DNA of 63,340 nt from Novosphingobium sp. Chol11 (GCA_945906105.1 CAMDQO010000015.1:1-63340); one strand, 5' to 3'; shown: positions 25,527-36,098, numbered from the stretch's first letter. The notes: generated by a model not told the origin, from the sequence alone. A program made the numbers and translations.

Positions 25527-26912
25527 ATGGTCCGACTTTTCAAACATTATATCCCGCACGCGGTGATCCTGCTGGGCCTGATTGACCTGGCTTTGCTGGC
25601 TCTCGCTGGAGAACTGGCTTGGCGCATTCGTGCCGGCCAGATCGGCATGGATATCGGTGCAACGGCTGATCGCTTTGATATGCTCGCAGGATTTGCCTGC
25701 ATCATGATTACCGTAATGATTGCGGTGGGTGTCTATGGTGCGGAATCGCTGCGCTCGCTGCGCTATGCATCAGCGCGGCTGCTTGTGGCAATTTCACTGG
25801 GGGTTATTGCCCTGTCCTTTGCTGACTGGGTTATCGGCGGTGCCCATTTCTGGCGCTCAACGCTCGCCTACGCCATGGCCTTGTCGATCATTTTTCTGAT
25901 CGCCAACCGGGTAATAGTCGGTGGCATTCTGGGTGCTCAGGCATTCCGCCGCCGTGTCCTCGTGCTGGGATCAGGCAACCGTGCGGACCGTTTGCGCAAG
26001 CTGGGTGACAAGGCCGAGGCCGGTTTTGTCATCGTTGGATATGTCGGCATGAGCGACAGCCAGCCGGTCGTCGAAGAAGCGATAAACCGTAGCGCTATTC
26101 ACAATCTCAAGCGCTTTGTCGAAAACCTTGGCGTCAGTGAAGTGGTTCTCGCACTGGAAGAGCGTCGCAATTCTCTGCCTTTGCAGGATCTGCTGCGGAT
26201 CAAGACCGCCGGTGTTCACGTCAACGATTTCTCCAGCTTTATCGAGCGAGAGACTGGCAGGGTCGATCTGGACACAGTCAATCCCTCCTGGCTGATCTTT
26301 TCCGATGGTTTCTCATCAGGCCGGGCGGTTTCCAGCGTTGCCAAGCGTGTGTTTGACGTGACAGCGAGCGCGGTTCTGCTTTTCCTTACTTTGCCGGTTA
26401 TCGTGCTGTTTGCCTTGCTCGTGAAACTGGACAGCAAGGGGCCAGCCTTTTTTCGTCAGCAACGCGTTGGCCTGTTTGGTGAACCGTTCAATGTCATCAA
26501 GCTGCGTTCGATGCGCACTGATGCCGAAGCCGCTGGCGCACAGTGGGCGACCAAGGACGATCCCCGCACAACGCGTATCGGCCGGTTTATTCGCAAGGTG
26601 CGGATCGACGAATTGCCGCAGACCTGGAGCGTGCTCAAAGGCGAGATGAGCTTTGTTGGCCCGCGCCCGGAACGGCCTGAATTCGTTTCCGGACTTGAGG
26701 AAAAGCTGCCCTATTACGCCGAACGGCACATGGTAAAACCAGGCATCACTGGCTGGGCGCAGATCAATTATCCTTATGGTGCCTCAATCGAAGATTCACG
26801 CCACAAGCTGGAATATGACCTCTATTATGCCAAGAACTACACGCCCTTCCTAGATCTGCTGATCCTGCTGCAAACGCTTCGCGTCGTGCTGTGGCATGAG
26901 GGAGCACGGTGA
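25527..26912 (+). CDS. polyprenyl glycosylphosphotransferase, EpsB/XrtA-associated type
   Basis: A 461-residue initiating sugar transferase for exopolysaccharide: four or five N-terminal membrane helices (about 8-150), a CoA/NAD-like central domain (VLVLGSGNRADRLRKL, about 145-270), a further helix and the catalytic domain with KLRSMRTDAEAAGAQWA, IRKVRIDELPQ, GEMSFVGPRPERPEF and GITGWAQINYPYGAS. It transfers a phosphosugar to undecaprenyl phosphate at the inner membrane. The position directly before prsK marks it as the TIGR03013-type enzyme of PEP-CTERM/exosortase loci. ATG 25527 is favoured over the upstream in-frame start 25392, whose extension has no hydrophobic character. Confidence 0.88.
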   Translation: MVRLFKHYIPHAVILLGLIDLALLALAGELAWRIRAGQIGMDIGATADRFDMLAGFACIMITVMIAVGVYGAESLRSLRYASARLLVAISLGVIALSFADWVIGGAHFWRSTLAYAMALSIIFLIANRVIVGGILGAQAFRRRVLVLGSGNRADRLRKLGDKAEAGFVIVGYVGMSDSQPVVEEAINRSAIHNLKRFVENLGVSEVVLALEERRNSLPLQDLLRIKTAGVHVNDFSSFIERETGRVDLDTVNPSWLIFSDGFSSGRAVSSVAKRVFDVTASAVLLFLTLPVIVLFALLVKLDSKGPAFFRQQRVGLFGEPFNVIKLRSMRTDAEAAGAQWATKDDPRTTRIGRFIRKVRIDELPQTWSVLKGEMSFVGPRPERPEFVSGLEEKLPYYAERHMVKPGITGWAQINYPYGASIEDSRHKLEYDLYYAKNYTPFLDLLILLQTLRVVLWHEGAR

Positions 26913-26919
26913 AGTGGCG

Positions 26920-29043
26920 ATGAACTTCTGGGACATTTTTGCCGGTATTACCCATCTTGCCGCTGCTTGCAGTGCCGCGACTCTGGCCGTGTGGCTGCTC
27001 GGAAGGCGCGAAAGGCTGGGAGATGCCGGGATGCCGTTGGCTATTGCCCTGGCTCTTTCTGCGAGCTGGGCAATCACTGTGGCTGCAACCAATAGTGAAA
27101 GTGCCGCTGCGGCATTGATCGAATCTGCTCGAAACCTCTCGCTGCTCTTTGTTGTCTGGCGGTTATTCCGGGTCGATGGCCGCCACGCGCTGATGAAACC
27201 AGTACGTCCGATGATCGCGGCACTTGCTGCTGTAGAGATAATTCAGGCAGCCATGATGGTTGTGTTACACCGCAAGCTAGCGGGTGTTTTCGCGCAGGAC
27301 GCGGTCTTCATGATCTGCGTCAGCTTTCGCCTGATGCTTGTTACTGGCGGCCTGGTGCTGCTGCACAATCTGTTTAGCGGCGCATCGCAGCAGGCGCGGT
27401 TGGCCCTTCGCTGGCCGACAGCCGCGCTGGCCCTGATCTGGCTGTTCGACCTCAATCTCTACACCGTCGCCTATCTGGAACAGAGCTGGCCAGTCGGGCT
27501 TGCCGCACTGCGCGGGATTATTCTCGCCGTTGCGGTGGCCTTGCTCATCCCTGCTGTCGCCCAGCGACGCGATGAGCTGCACTTCAGTCCGTCACGTGCA
27601 GTAGCTTTTCAGTTTGTCTCTCTGACGGGTATCGTTTTTTACCTGGTCGGCATGGTGCTTCTGGCGCGCTGGATCAGCCTTGTTGGCGGTGACTATGCTC
27701 AATTGCTCCAGTTTGGGGTTCTGATTGTTGCTTCGACATTGGTGCTTCTGGCGCTGCCTTCCCGCCGGGTGCGTGGCTGGTTGAAGGTAACACTGGTCAA
27801 GCATCTGTTCCGGCACCGTTATGATTACCGCTCTGAATGGCTGCGCTTTGCCCAGACGATTGGCCGTGCGGGTGAGAATGCTCCACCGCTTGAAGAACGT
27901 GCAGTTCAGGCCATCGCCCAGATCACAGACAGCCCATCCGGTTTGCTGCTGACCCCTGGCGAGCATGGCGATCTGGTGCTGGCAGGGCGCTGGCAATGGC
28001 CGTCACCCGATGTGCCTGCATCAGCACTGGGATTTGAAGCCGTACGTTTTTTTGAGCAGACCGGGTACGTGGTCGAACTCGATGCTATGCGGGCAGGGAA
28101 GGCGGGCAGAGACTGGGCCGCGGCCATCCCGCAATGGCTTTTGGAGAAAACCCAAGCCTGGACGCTCGTGCCGTTACGGCACCATGAGCGTCTGGTCGGT
28201 CTGGTGGTGCTGGCGCGGCCACCGCATGTCCGCCAGCTTGATTGGGAGGATTTTGATCTGCTCCGCGTTGTTGGTCAGCAACTTGCCACAACATTGGCAG
28301 AACATGCCGGGCAGGATGCGCTGACTGAAGCATCGCGATTTGATGAGTTCAACCGCCGTATCGCTTTCGTGATGCATGACATCAAAAACCTCGCCAGCCA
28401 GCTGGGCCTGCTGGCCCGCAATGCCGAACATCATGCCGAAAACCCTGAATTCCGAGCCGATATGCTGGTGACGCTGCGCAATTCCGCGGACAAGCTCAAC
28501 GCCCTGATTGCCCGGCTCTCGCGCTATCGGTCAGGTGGTTATGATGCCGTGAGCGAATTTGATGTGGGCGAACTGATCAGTCAGGTGGCGGCGCAATTTT
28601 CCAGTAATCATCAGGTCGTGATTACGGAAAATGAGGGTGGCGTTATTATCGCCAACCGCGAAGCCCTGGAACAAGCGCTGATCCATATTGTGCAAAACGC
28701 GGTTGATGCCAGTGAACCCAGTGCCAATGGCAAGGGCACAACACCCGTATTCCTCAGCCAGACAGGGAACGGCTTGCAGGTGCGCATCGAAATCGTCGAT
28801 TCAGGTGCGGGCATGACTCCCGAATTCGTCCGCTCGAGACTGTTCAAGCCCTTTGCCTCATCGAAGCAAGGTGGTTTTGGCATCGGTGCATTCGAAGCAC
28901 GTGAACTGATCCGCACGATGAAGGGGCGTCTTGATGTCGAAAGCCGTGAAGGCCTTGGCACGCGGTTTATCATCCACCTGCCGCTATCGAGCGCGGCGGG
29001 TCTAATTACAACCTATAAACAGAAGAGCCACAGGGCCGCATGA
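26920..29043 (+). CDS. prsK: PEP-CTERM system histidine kinase PrsK
   Basis: A 707-residue sensor kinase. The first 295 residues hold about eight to nine membrane helices, followed by a GAF-like domain (about 330-455), a phosphoacceptor helix FVMHDIKNLASQLGLL (His about 486) and an ATPase domain with IVQNAVDASE (N box), VDSGAGMTPEF and GFGIGAFEARELI (G boxes). This architecture is characteristic of PrsK. The ATG at 26920 follows the epsB-type stop by seven bases. PrsK and PrsR form a two-component pair that controls the exopolysaccharide/PEP-CTERM regulon with sigma-54. Confidence 0.92.
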   Translation: MNFWDIFAGITHLAAACSAATLAVWLLGRRERLGDAGMPLAIALALSASWAITVAATNSESAAAALIESARNLSLLFVVWRLFRVDGRHALMKPVRPMIAALAAVEIIQAAMMVVLHRKLAGVFAQDAVFMICVSFRLMLVTGGLVLLHNLFSGASQQARLALRWPTAALALIWLFDLNLYTVAYLEQSWPVGLAALRGIILAVAVALLIPAVAQRRDELHFSPSRAVAFQFVSLTGIVFYLVGMVLLARWISLVGGDYAQLLQFGVLIVASTLVLLALPSRRVRGWLKVTLVKHLFRHRYDYRSEWLRFAQTIGRAGENAPPLEERAVQAIAQITDSPSGLLLTPGEHGDLVLAGRWQWPSPDVPASALGFEAVRFFEQTGYVVELDAMRAGKAGRDWAAAIPQWLLEKTQAWTLVPLRHHERLVGLVVLARPPHVRQLDWEDFDLLRVVGQQLATTLAEHAGQDALTEASRFDEFNRRIAFVMHDIKNLASQLGLLARNAEHHAENPEFRADMLVTLRNSADKLNALIARLSRYRSGGYDAVSEFDVGELISQVAAQFSSNHQVVITENEGGVIIANREALEQALIHIVQNAVDASEPSANGKGTTPVFLSQTGNGLQVRIEIVDSGAGMTPEFVRSRLFKPFASSKQGGFGIGAFEARELIRTMKGRLDVESREGLGTRFIIHLPLSSAAGLITTYKQKSHRAA

Positions 29044-30407
29044 ATATCGAGGGTAAACCCAAACTGCTTGTCGTTGAGGACGATGCCGGGCTGCAGGCCC
29101 AGCTGAAATGGGCCTATGACGATTTTGAAGTGATCATCGCCGGTGATCGTGAATCGGCATTGACCGCGCTGCGCGTCCATGCGCCGCCGGTGGTCACGCT
29201 TGATCTTGGCCTGCCACCTGATCCCGATGGCACCAGCGAAGGCTTTGCCGTGCTCGATGAGATCATGGCGCTGAAGCCTGATACCAAGGTAATCGTCGCA
29301 TCAGGCCACGGCGCGCGGGAAAGCGCGTTGCAGGCGATTGCGCGCGGAGCCTATGATTTCTATCAGAAGCCGGTCGATATCGACGCCATCGGCCTGATCG
29401 TGCGCCGGGCATATCAACTGCATCTGATCGAAACGGAAAACCGGGTGCTGGCCGCACGTGCAGGCGATGACAACCGCGTGCTGGGCAAACTTATCACCGC
29501 CGCCCCCGAGATGGTCCGCGTTGCCCGCACGATCGAGCGTGTCGCCAACACCAATGTCTCAGTCATGCTGCTGGGAGCCAGCGGCACCGGCAAGGAACTG
29601 CTGGCGCGCGGTCTGCACGATGCCAGCACCCGCGCACGCGGGGCATTCGTGGCGCTTAACTGCGCGGCGATTCCCGAAAACCTGCTTGAAAGCGAGCTGT
29701 TTGGCCATGAGAAAGGGGCTTTTACCGGCGCGATCAAGACCACCGAGGGCAAGATCGAGCAGGCCGGTGGCGGCACACTGTTTCTGGATGAAGTGGGCGA
29801 CATTCCCTTGCAGTTGCAGGTCAAACTGCTGCGCTTTTTACAGGAGCGGGTGATCGAGCGCGTTGGTGGCCGCAATTCCATCCCAGTCGACACCCGGATC
29901 GTTTGCGCCACGCACCAGAATCTCGAAACGATGATCGCTGAAGGGCGTTTTCGTGAGGATCTTTATTACCGGCTTGCCGAAATCCCGGTGAAGATCCCGA
30001 GCCTTGCCGAACGGCCGGGCGATGCGACGCTGCTGGCCAAGGCCTTTCTCAGCCGTTTTGCCAAGGAGATGAACCCGCAGGTCAAGGGCTTCGCATCCGA
30101 TGCTCTGGCCGCTATCGATGGCTGGCAATGGCCAGGCAATGTCCGTGAACTGGAAAACCGTGTGAAGCGTGCGGTGATCATGGCCGACGGCAAGCTGGTG
30201 GCCGCTGGTGATCTTGATCTTGCTGATCCCGATATCGAAACCACACAGGCGCTCAACCTCAAGAGCGCGCGTGAGGTGACGGATCGCAAGATCATCCGCC
30301 ATGCTCTGGCGCGCAGTGAGGGCAATATTTCCAGCACTGCCAAGATGCTGGGGATCAGCCGGCCGACTTTGTACGATCTGCTCAAGCAGTATGATCTTCA
30401 TGCCTGA
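29040..30407 (+). CDS. prsR: PEP-CTERM-box response regulator PrsR (sigma-54 activator)
   Basis: The 455-residue NtrC-type regulator has a receiver domain with phosphoacceptor Asp 55 (VTLDLGLPPD), an AAA+ domain with GASGTGKELLARGLHDAS (Walker A), SELFGHEKGAFTGAIKTTEG (sigma-54 contact loop) and GGTLFLDEVGDIPLQLQ (Walker B), and a Fis-type HTH at the end (NISSTAKMLGISRPTLYDLL). It should open sigma-54 promoters of polysaccharide and PEP-CTERM genes when phosphorylated by PrsK. ATGA overlap with prsK and overlap with prsT indicate one operon. Confidence 0.94.
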   Translation: MNIEGKPKLLVVEDDAGLQAQLKWAYDDFEVIIAGDRESALTALRVHAPPVVTLDLGLPPDPDGTSEGFAVLDEIMALKPDTKVIVASGHGARESALQAIARGAYDFYQKPVDIDAIGLIVRRAYQLHLIETENRVLAARAGDDNRVLGKLITAAPEMVRVARTIERVANTNVSVMLLGASGTGKELLARGLHDASTRARGAFVALNCAAIPENLLESELFGHEKGAFTGAIKTTEGKIEQAGGGTLFLDEVGDIPLQLQVKLLRFLQERVIERVGGRNSIPVDTRIVCATHQNLETMIAEGRFREDLYYRLAEIPVKIPSLAERPGDATLLAKAFLSRFAKEMNPQVKGFASDALAAIDGWQWPGNVRELENRVKRAVIMADGKLVAAGDLDLADPDIETTQALNLKSAREVTDRKIIRHALARSEGNISSTAKMLGISRPTLYDLLKQYDLHA

Positions 30408-32190
30408 GCTGCGGCCCGGGTTTATTGGCGCGGCACTGATAGTGCTCGCTCTCGCCGCCGCAGGTCCGGGTGGGGCTGACGATTCGCGCGCCTCCGTGGA
30501 ACTTGCCAAGGCGAAGGCAGCACTCTCCCGAGGGGATGGCATTGCCGCCGAAATCGCCCTCAAGCAAGCAGCTCAGGCAGGGGCGGCGAAGAATGCCCTT
30601 GCCGCCGACATGGGGGAGGCGCTGCTCGATCAGGGAAAGCTTGAAAAAGCACGCGAATGGCTGGGTCCAGCCGACTTCGCTCCCGCAGAGGCGCTGCACG
30701 GCATGCGGATGCTCGCCTTGCTGGAGACAAAACAGGGCAATTTGATCGGCGCTGGCAAGGCTCTGGATCGGGCGCTGGCGCTTGATCCGAAAAACCCCGA
30801 TGTCTGGGTCGATATTGCCGAACTGCGCTATCGGGGCGGCGAGCAGCTGGAATCGATTGATGCTGCAGAACGGGCGCACGCGCTTGATCCGGGTAATGTG
30901 CGGGCGTTGCAATTCCGTGGTCTGCTGGTGCGGGATCAGTTCGGCCCTGCCGCTGCGCTGCCATGGTTTGAGGCGGCTTTGCTGCGTTCGCCCAATGATG
31001 GCGCTTTGCTGGGTGATTATGCGGCAACTCTTGGTGAGCTGGGTCAGGCCCGCAAGATGCTGACCGTGACGCGCAAGATGCTTGAACTGGGAACGGATAA
31101 TCCGCGTGCCTATTTCTTGCAGGCGGTGCTCGCGGCAAGAGCCGGTAATAATTCGCTGGCCCGCGCCATGCTCAATCACATCGGTGATGACATGCAGAGT
31201 GTTCCGGCGGCATTGCTGTTGGCTGGTGTGCTTGATTTGCAAGCGGGCAATAGCAATCTGGCGCTGGATGAACTTGATCGTCTGGTAAAACTTCAGCCAC
31301 AGAACGAAACGGCCCAACTGCTGCTGGCGAGAGTGCTTTATGCGGCGGGGAAACAGCCGCAACTGATTGATCGTTTTGCCGCCATGGCAGCACGCGACGG
31401 CGCTTCGCCCTATCTCCTGACGCTGGTGGGCAGGGCGCTGGAAGACACGGGGAAGCGTGATGCTGCGGCAGAACTGTTGGACCGTGCCTCGGGTGTTAGC
31501 ACAGCCGGTCTGCTGCCGGTGCTGGATAGTGATAATGGCGATGCCGCTGGCCGTTACCGTGGATCGCCGCGCAATGTTGATTTCGCCGCCGCTCAGGTTC
31601 GCTTATTGCTGGCCTCCGGACGGGCCGGTGAAGCGGTGAGCGCTGCCGAGCGCCTCCGTGAGGTTCGTACAGGCTTGGCTCCTGCGCAAGCACTGGCAGG
31701 GGATGCGCAATATGCTGCAGGCCAATATGACGCAGCATTTGATCGCTATAGGCAGTCAGCCAAGGTGCGATTTGACGATGCTCTGCTTTCGCGCATGGTG
31801 CTGTCGGCAACGCGAAGCGGCAGACGCGATGTCGCGGCAAATCTGGTTTCATCCTATCTTGCCAGCCATCCGCAAAGCCGGGTGGCGACGCGTCTGGCAG
31901 CGGACTATGCAGCTTCGCTCGGTGACTGGGGACGAGCCCGATCACTGCTTGAACATTTGCAGGCTACTGGCAGCCAGCGTGATGCACGCTTACTCGCAGA
32001 CCTTGCCTTCGCGCAGCTGCGCAGCGGTGATTCTGCGGCGGCAGATCAGACCGCCAAAATGGCATGGAATATCCAGCGGTCCAGTCCCATCGTCGCTCAG
32101 GCCTGGGCTATGGCGCTGGCTGCACGCAAACAGCAAGGCCCACTGGCCGATGTCCTGTCACAGCGCGCCAAGGCCGCTGCTGCCCGATAA
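30400..32190 (+). CDS. prsT: TPR-repeat protein, PrsT-like
   Basis: The product from ATG 30400 has 596 residues: a signal-peptide-like N-terminus (FIGAALIVLALAAAGPGGA) and many tetratricopeptide repeats (KARELDPKNPDVWVDIAELRYRG-like units across about 40-560). In position it is PrsT of the PEP-CTERM prsKRT set, but two differences stand out: it is far shorter than the roughly 900-residue family norm (from memory) and there is no lipobox cysteine. It probably scaffolds envelope polysaccharide export. The start overlaps prsR by eight bases. Confidence 0.75.
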   Translation: MPELRPGFIGAALIVLALAAAGPGGADDSRASVELAKAKAALSRGDGIAAEIALKQAAQAGAAKNALAADMGEALLDQGKLEKAREWLGPADFAPAEALHGMRMLALLETKQGNLIGAGKALDRALALDPKNPDVWVDIAELRYRGGEQLESIDAAERAHALDPGNVRALQFRGLLVRDQFGPAAALPWFEAALLRSPNDGALLGDYAATLGELGQARKMLTVTRKMLELGTDNPRAYFLQAVLAARAGNNSLARAMLNHIGDDMQSVPAALLLAGVLDLQAGNSNLALDELDRLVKLQPQNETAQLLLARVLYAAGKQPQLIDRFAAMAARDGASPYLLTLVGRALEDTGKRDAAAELLDRASGVSTAGLLPVLDSDNGDAAGRYRGSPRNVDFAAAQVRLLLASGRAGEAVSAAERLREVRTGLAPAQALAGDAQYAAGQYDAAFDRYRQSAKVRFDDALLSRMVLSATRSGRRDVAANLVSSYLASHPQSRVATRLAADYAASLGDWGRARSLLEHLQATGSQRDARLLADLAFAQLRSGDSAAADQTAKMAWNIQRSSPIVAQAWAMALAARKQQGPLADVLSQRAKAAAAR

Positions 32191-32212
32191 TCAGACTGCG
32201 GCTGCGCGGTAA

Positions 32213-33253
32213 TCAGTCAGCAGCTTCGCGGCGATTGTGGCGAACTGACCACCACAAGGACAGGCCGATCAGAACAGCTCCGATTAGACCCGTGATCGTT
32301 TCGGGAATATGGAACTTGGCCGAAAACAGCATGATCGCGCCCAAGGCGATAATCGCCCAGAACGCCCCGTGCTCAAGATAGCGATATTCTGCCAGCGTGC
32401 CTTTCTTGACCAGCATGATGGTCATCGAACGCACGAACATGGCACCGATGCTGAGGCCCAGCGCAATGACTACCATGTTGTTTGACAAGGCAAATGCTCC
32501 GATCACGCCGTCAAAACTGAACGAGGCATCGAGCACGTTCAGATAGAGAAAACCGCCAAGCCCTGATCGCAAGATAGCGCCTGAGGCTTTTTGCGCCGCT
32601 TCGCGCATCTCAAGGATCGTGCCGACGGCTTCAACCGCGATGAAGCTGACAAGCCCCATGGTGCCCGCGACAATGAAAGTCAGCGCGTCTGCGGGGGACA
32701 GCAGCAACGATATGCCATAGATCACCACCAGCAGCAGGCCGATCTCCATCGCCTTGATGTTTGAAAAGCTGCTGAGGCCGCGTTCAAGCCAACCGATCCA
32801 GTGAACTTCCTTATCAGCATCGAAGAAAAAACTGAGGCCAACCATCGCCAGAAATGCTCCGCCAAACCCGGCGATACCGATATGGGCACTGCTGACAATT
32901 TCTTCATAACGGTGCGGATCATTGAGCGAGAGGTTGATCGCGTCCACAGGCCCGAGACCGGCTGCGATGGCGACAATGGCCAGCGGAAAAACGATGCGCA
33001 TCCCGAACACAGCAATGACCATGCCCCAGGTCAGGAATCGGCGCTGCCAGATATCATCCATGCCATCGAGCACAGAAGCGTTGACCACGGCGTTATCGAA
33101 CGACAGCGACACTTCGAGAATCGCCAGCACAAACACGATCCACAGCAGTGAAAGCATGCCGGAGACAGTGCCGTGGAGCTGCCACCCGTAAGCTGCCGCA
33201 AGGATGAGGCAGGCAATGGTGAACAGAATTGAACCTTTGTAAAAACGCAGCAA
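32213..33253 (-). CDS. DUF475/TerC-like integral membrane protein
   Basis: The 346-residue protein has about nine membrane helices. The LEVSLSFDNAVVNASVL stretch (about 46-62) and a second acidic LDASFSFDGVIGAFAL (about 242-257) are the metal-binding-type motifs of the TerC/DUF475 group, which are linked to manganese or other metal export and tellurite resistance. Substrate is inferred only from the family. It converges with prsT and is followed upstream by panB on the same strand with 50 bases between. Confidence 0.87.
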   Translation of the reverse strand: MLRFYKGSILFTIACLILAAAYGWQLHGTVSGMLSLLWIVFVLAILEVSLSFDNAVVNASVLDGMDDIWQRRFLTWGMVIAVFGMRIVFPLAIVAIAAGLGPVDAINLSLNDPHRYEEIVSSAHIGIAGFGGAFLAMVGLSFFFDADKEVHWIGWLERGLSSFSNIKAMEIGLLLVVIYGISLLLSPADALTFIVAGTMGLVSFIAVEAVGTILEMREAAQKASGAILRSGLGGFLYLNVLDASFSFDGVIGAFALSNNMVVIALGLSIGAMFVRSMTIMLVKKGTLAEYRYLEHGAFWAIIALGAIMLFSAKFHIPETITGLIGAVLIGLSLWWSVRHNRREAAD

Positions 33254-33303
33254 TGTGGCCTCTGAATCTGTAAGAGTTCGAAGAATTTCGGCTTTGTGGA
33301 CGC

Positions 33304-34173
33304 CTATTTGGGCTGATAGGTCTGATCAATGCCGGGGAAGCTGCGCGCACGCACTTCGGTTGCATAACGCTCTACCGCACCTGAAATGGTCTCGGCGATT
33401 TCCTCGTAGCGCTTCACAAAGCGCGGGACACGCTCGAACATGCCTAGCATATCTTCTGTGACAAGCACCTGACCATCGCATTGCGCCGAGGCACCGATGC
33501 CGATGGTCGGGATTTCGAGGGTCTTGGTCAGGGTAATCGCAATCGGTTCGATAACACCTTCGATCACCACGGCGAATGCCCCGGCCGATTGCACCGCCTG
33601 ACCATCTGAAATGATCTTTTCATGCTCTTGCTGCGAGCGCCCACGTGCATTGTAGCCACCTAGCGTGTTGACCGCTTGCGGGGTGAGCCCAACATGCGCC
33701 ATCACCGGAATACCGCGCGCGGAGAGAAAGGCGATCGTTTCCGCCATGGCTACGCCGCCTTCAAGCTTGACTGCCGCACAGCCGGTTTCAGCAAGAATTC
33801 GGCTGGCCGAGGCGAAAGCCTGCTGCGGAGAGGTTTCGTAGCTTCCGAACGGCATGTCGACCACCACCACGCTATGATAGCTGCCACGCACAACTGCGGC
33901 GCCATGCGCGCACATCATGTCTAGCGTGACCTGAAGCGAGGACGGCAACCCGTAGATCACCTGGCCCAGACTGTCTCCAACCAGCAGCAGGTCGCAGTGC
34001 GGATCAAGCAGCTGAGCCTGGCGTGCGGTATAAGCCGTGAGCATGACTAGAGGCTGCTCGGTCTTGCCCTTGAACTTGCGCCTTTGGATCGCGGGCACGG
34101 TCAGCCGTTTCATTGGCGCTGGCATCGGATTGGCGCGGCTGGTGCCGGTATCGAGCTGGAAGGTCGAAGACAT
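33304..34173 (-). CDS. panB: 3-methyl-2-oxobutanoate hydroxymethyltransferase
   Basis: PanB adds a hydroxymethyl group from methylene-THF to 2-oxoisovalerate, the first step toward pantothenate. The 289-residue TIM-barrel protein shows [27 protein letters not shown] (metal/substrate binding), [32 protein letters not shown] and [18 protein letters not shown]. Start at 34173 gives normal length; the longer frame from 34290 has no support. Its substrate is the same 2-oxoacid made by the ilv genes and consumed by the bkd complex in this window. Confidence 0.94.
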   Translation of the reverse strand: MSSTFQLDTGTSRANPMPAPMKRLTVPAIQRRKFKGKTEQPLVMLTAYTARQAQLLDPHCDLLLVGDSLGQVIYGLPSSLQVTLDMMCAHGAAVVRGSYHSVVVVDMPFGSYETSPQQAFASASRILAETGCAAVKLEGGVAMAETIAFLSARGIPVMAHVGLTPQAVNTLGGYNARGRSQQEHEKIISDGQAVQSAGAFAVVIEGVIEPIAITLTKTLEIPTIGIGASAQCDGQVLVTEDMLGMFERVPRFVKRYEEIAETISGAVERYATEVRARSFPGIDQTYQPK

Positions 34174-34319
34174 GAGGGCACATCTAGCTGCAGAATCCTC
34201 GCTGGGGAAGGCTTGGCAGTTACCCCTTGCCAATGCAGGCTTTGCCGCTAGCTTCCCCAGCATTGTAATCCTGCGGGCAAGGCGCTTCATGTGCCGCCTG
34301 CACGAGCTAGGGGAACCGC

Positions 34320-35927
34320 ATGTTCGGTCGTGTCAAATCGCTCGACGCCATTCTGGCGACAGCAGAAAAGAAATCGCTTCATCGTTCGCTAGGAGCCTTC
34401 CAGCTGACCATGCTGGGCGTGGGTGCCATCATTGGCACGGGTATCTTCGTGCTGACCGCAGAAGCAGCTCAAAAGGCCGGTCCGGGCATGATGATCAGCT
34501 TCATCATCGCCGGCTTTGTCTGCGCTGTTGCCGCGCTGTGTTATGCCGAAATGGCCTCGATGGTTCCGGTTTCGGGATCGGCCTACACCTACAGCTATGC
34601 GGTTATGGGTGAGACGGTGGCCTGGATGGTCGGTTGGGCACTGGTGCTGGAATATGCGGTTGCGGCAGGAGCGGTTTCGGTCGGCTGGTCAGGCTATTTT
34701 GTCGGCTTGTTGCGAGAATATCTGGGGGTTTCGCTGCCACCCGCACTGGTTAATGCCAATGCCCTGATAGCCGAAATCAAGCTCGCCTTCGGTGCTGCGC
34801 CATCGGCCGAACTGACCTCTGCACTGCAGGTCGGCGGCTATATCAATTTGCCAGCCTTTATCATCGCTCTATTGGTAACCTGGCTGCTGGTGATTGGCAC
34901 GCGGGAAAGCGCAATGGTCAACGCGGTATTGGTGGTGGTCAAGATCACCGCACTTACGGCTTTCGTCATACTCGCGGTTCCGGTGATGCAATCGACCAAT
35001 TTTGAACCCTTCGCCCCGCTTGGATTCGGAGGTATTTCGGCTGCGGCGGCCTCGATCTTCTTTGCCTATGTCGGGTTTGATGCCGTCTCTACCGCAGCCG
35101 AGGAAACCAAAAATCCGCAACGCAATATGCCGATCGGCCTGATCGGCAGTCTGGCGATCTGCACCGTGTTCTATCTGCTCGTCGCCGCCGGGGTTATCGG
35201 CACCGTGGGCGCGCAGCCTGTTCTTGATGCCGCGGGCAAAGGGATTGCTCCCGGCGATGCCACGGCCATGGCTGCGGCCTGTGCCGATATCGGCAGCCAA
35301 GCCCTCGTCTGTTCGAAGGAAGCGCTCGCTTGGACGTTGCGTGAAATCGGCTGGCAGCAGATCGGTAATCTTGTCGGACTTGCGGCAGGCCTTGCCCTGC
35401 CATCGGTGGTGCTGATGATGATGTTCGGCCAGACCCGCATCTTTTTCGTCATGAGCCGCGATGGCCTGCTGCCTGAGGCGCTGAGCAAAATTCACCCCAA
35501 GTATCATACACCCCATGTGGTGACGATCATCACCGGCATTGTCGTTGCGATCTTCGCTGCGCTGTTCCCGGTGGGTGCCTTGGCCGATATTTCGAATTCT
35601 GGCACGCTATTCGCGTTCGCCATGGTCGCGGTGGCGGTGATGGTGCTCAGGCGCACCGATCCCAGCAGACATCGGCCGTTCCGCACACCGGCTGTGATGC
35701 TGGTTGCGCCGCTGGCGATCCTTGGCTGTCTCTATCTGTTTTTCAGCCTTGATTGGTACACTCTGAGGCTGTTCGTAGGCTGGGCAATTTTGGGCCTCTT
35801 GATCTATTACCTCTACAGCCGCCACCACAGCCATGTTGGTCGCGGACTGGTCGAAGTGCATGAGGATGATGCTGATATCCCGCCGCAGCCGGTGGCTCCG
35901 TTGCCGGGGGATATTAAACTCGACTGA
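34320..35927 (+). CDS. APC-family amino acid permease
   Basis: A 535-residue transporter with about 12 to 13 membrane helices. The APC signature is seen in [24 protein letters not shown] (helix 1, about 38-61), followed by [19 protein letters not shown] and [27 protein letters not shown]. Between helices there is an extra periplasmic loop (about 300-345) with two cysteines. It belongs to the cationic amino acid/YfnA-like group; substrate unknown. A rho-independent terminator follows. It is divergent from panB. Confidence 0.9.
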   Translation: MFGRVKSLDAILATAEKKSLHRSLGAFQLTMLGVGAIIGTGIFVLTAEAAQKAGPGMMISFIIAGFVCAVAALCYAEMASMVPVSGSAYTYSYAVMGETVAWMVGWALVLEYAVAAGAVSVGWSGYFVGLLREYLGVSLPPALVNANALIAEIKLAFGAAPSAELTSALQVGGYINLPAFIIALLVTWLLVIGTRESAMVNAVLVVVKITALTAFVILAVPVMQSTNFEPFAPLGFGGISAAAASIFFAYVGFDAVSTAAEETKNPQRNMPIGLIGSLAICTVFYLLVAAGVIGTVGAQPVLDAAGKGIAPGDATAMAAACADIGSQALVCSKEALAWTLREIGWQQIGNLVGLAAGLALPSVVLMMMFGQTRIFFVMSRDGLLPEALSKIHPKYHTPHVVTIITGIVVAIFAALFPVGALADISNSGTLFAFAMVAVAVMVLRRTDPSRHRPFRTPAVMLVAPLAILGCLYLFFSLDWYTLRLFVGWAILGLLIYYLYSRHHSHVGRGLVEVHEDDADIPPQPVAPLPGDIKLD

Positions 35928-35951
35928 TCGGCTTGATGCAGAGCAAGGGAG

Positions 35952-35977
35952 GGGCAGTCCGTTCGGGCGGCCCTTTT
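35952..35977 (+). terminator. rho-independent terminator after the APC permease
   Basis: GGGCAGTCCG pairs with CGGGCGGCCC (one mismatch and one G-U) and is followed by TTTT. Confidence 0.75.
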
Positions 35978-36098
35978 CCATTTGCGCGGGCGGCAAAGTG
36001 CATAGGTTACTTTTCATCGGGTTCATTACGTAAGCGCCAGGGATTTCCCGTAGCGTTCAGAAAAGTCGATATTTCACAGATTAATAGATCATACCCTG

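Noticed and set aside
30382..31362. 326-codon minus frame inside prsT
   Set aside because: Antisense to TPR repeats that are clear on the plus strand.
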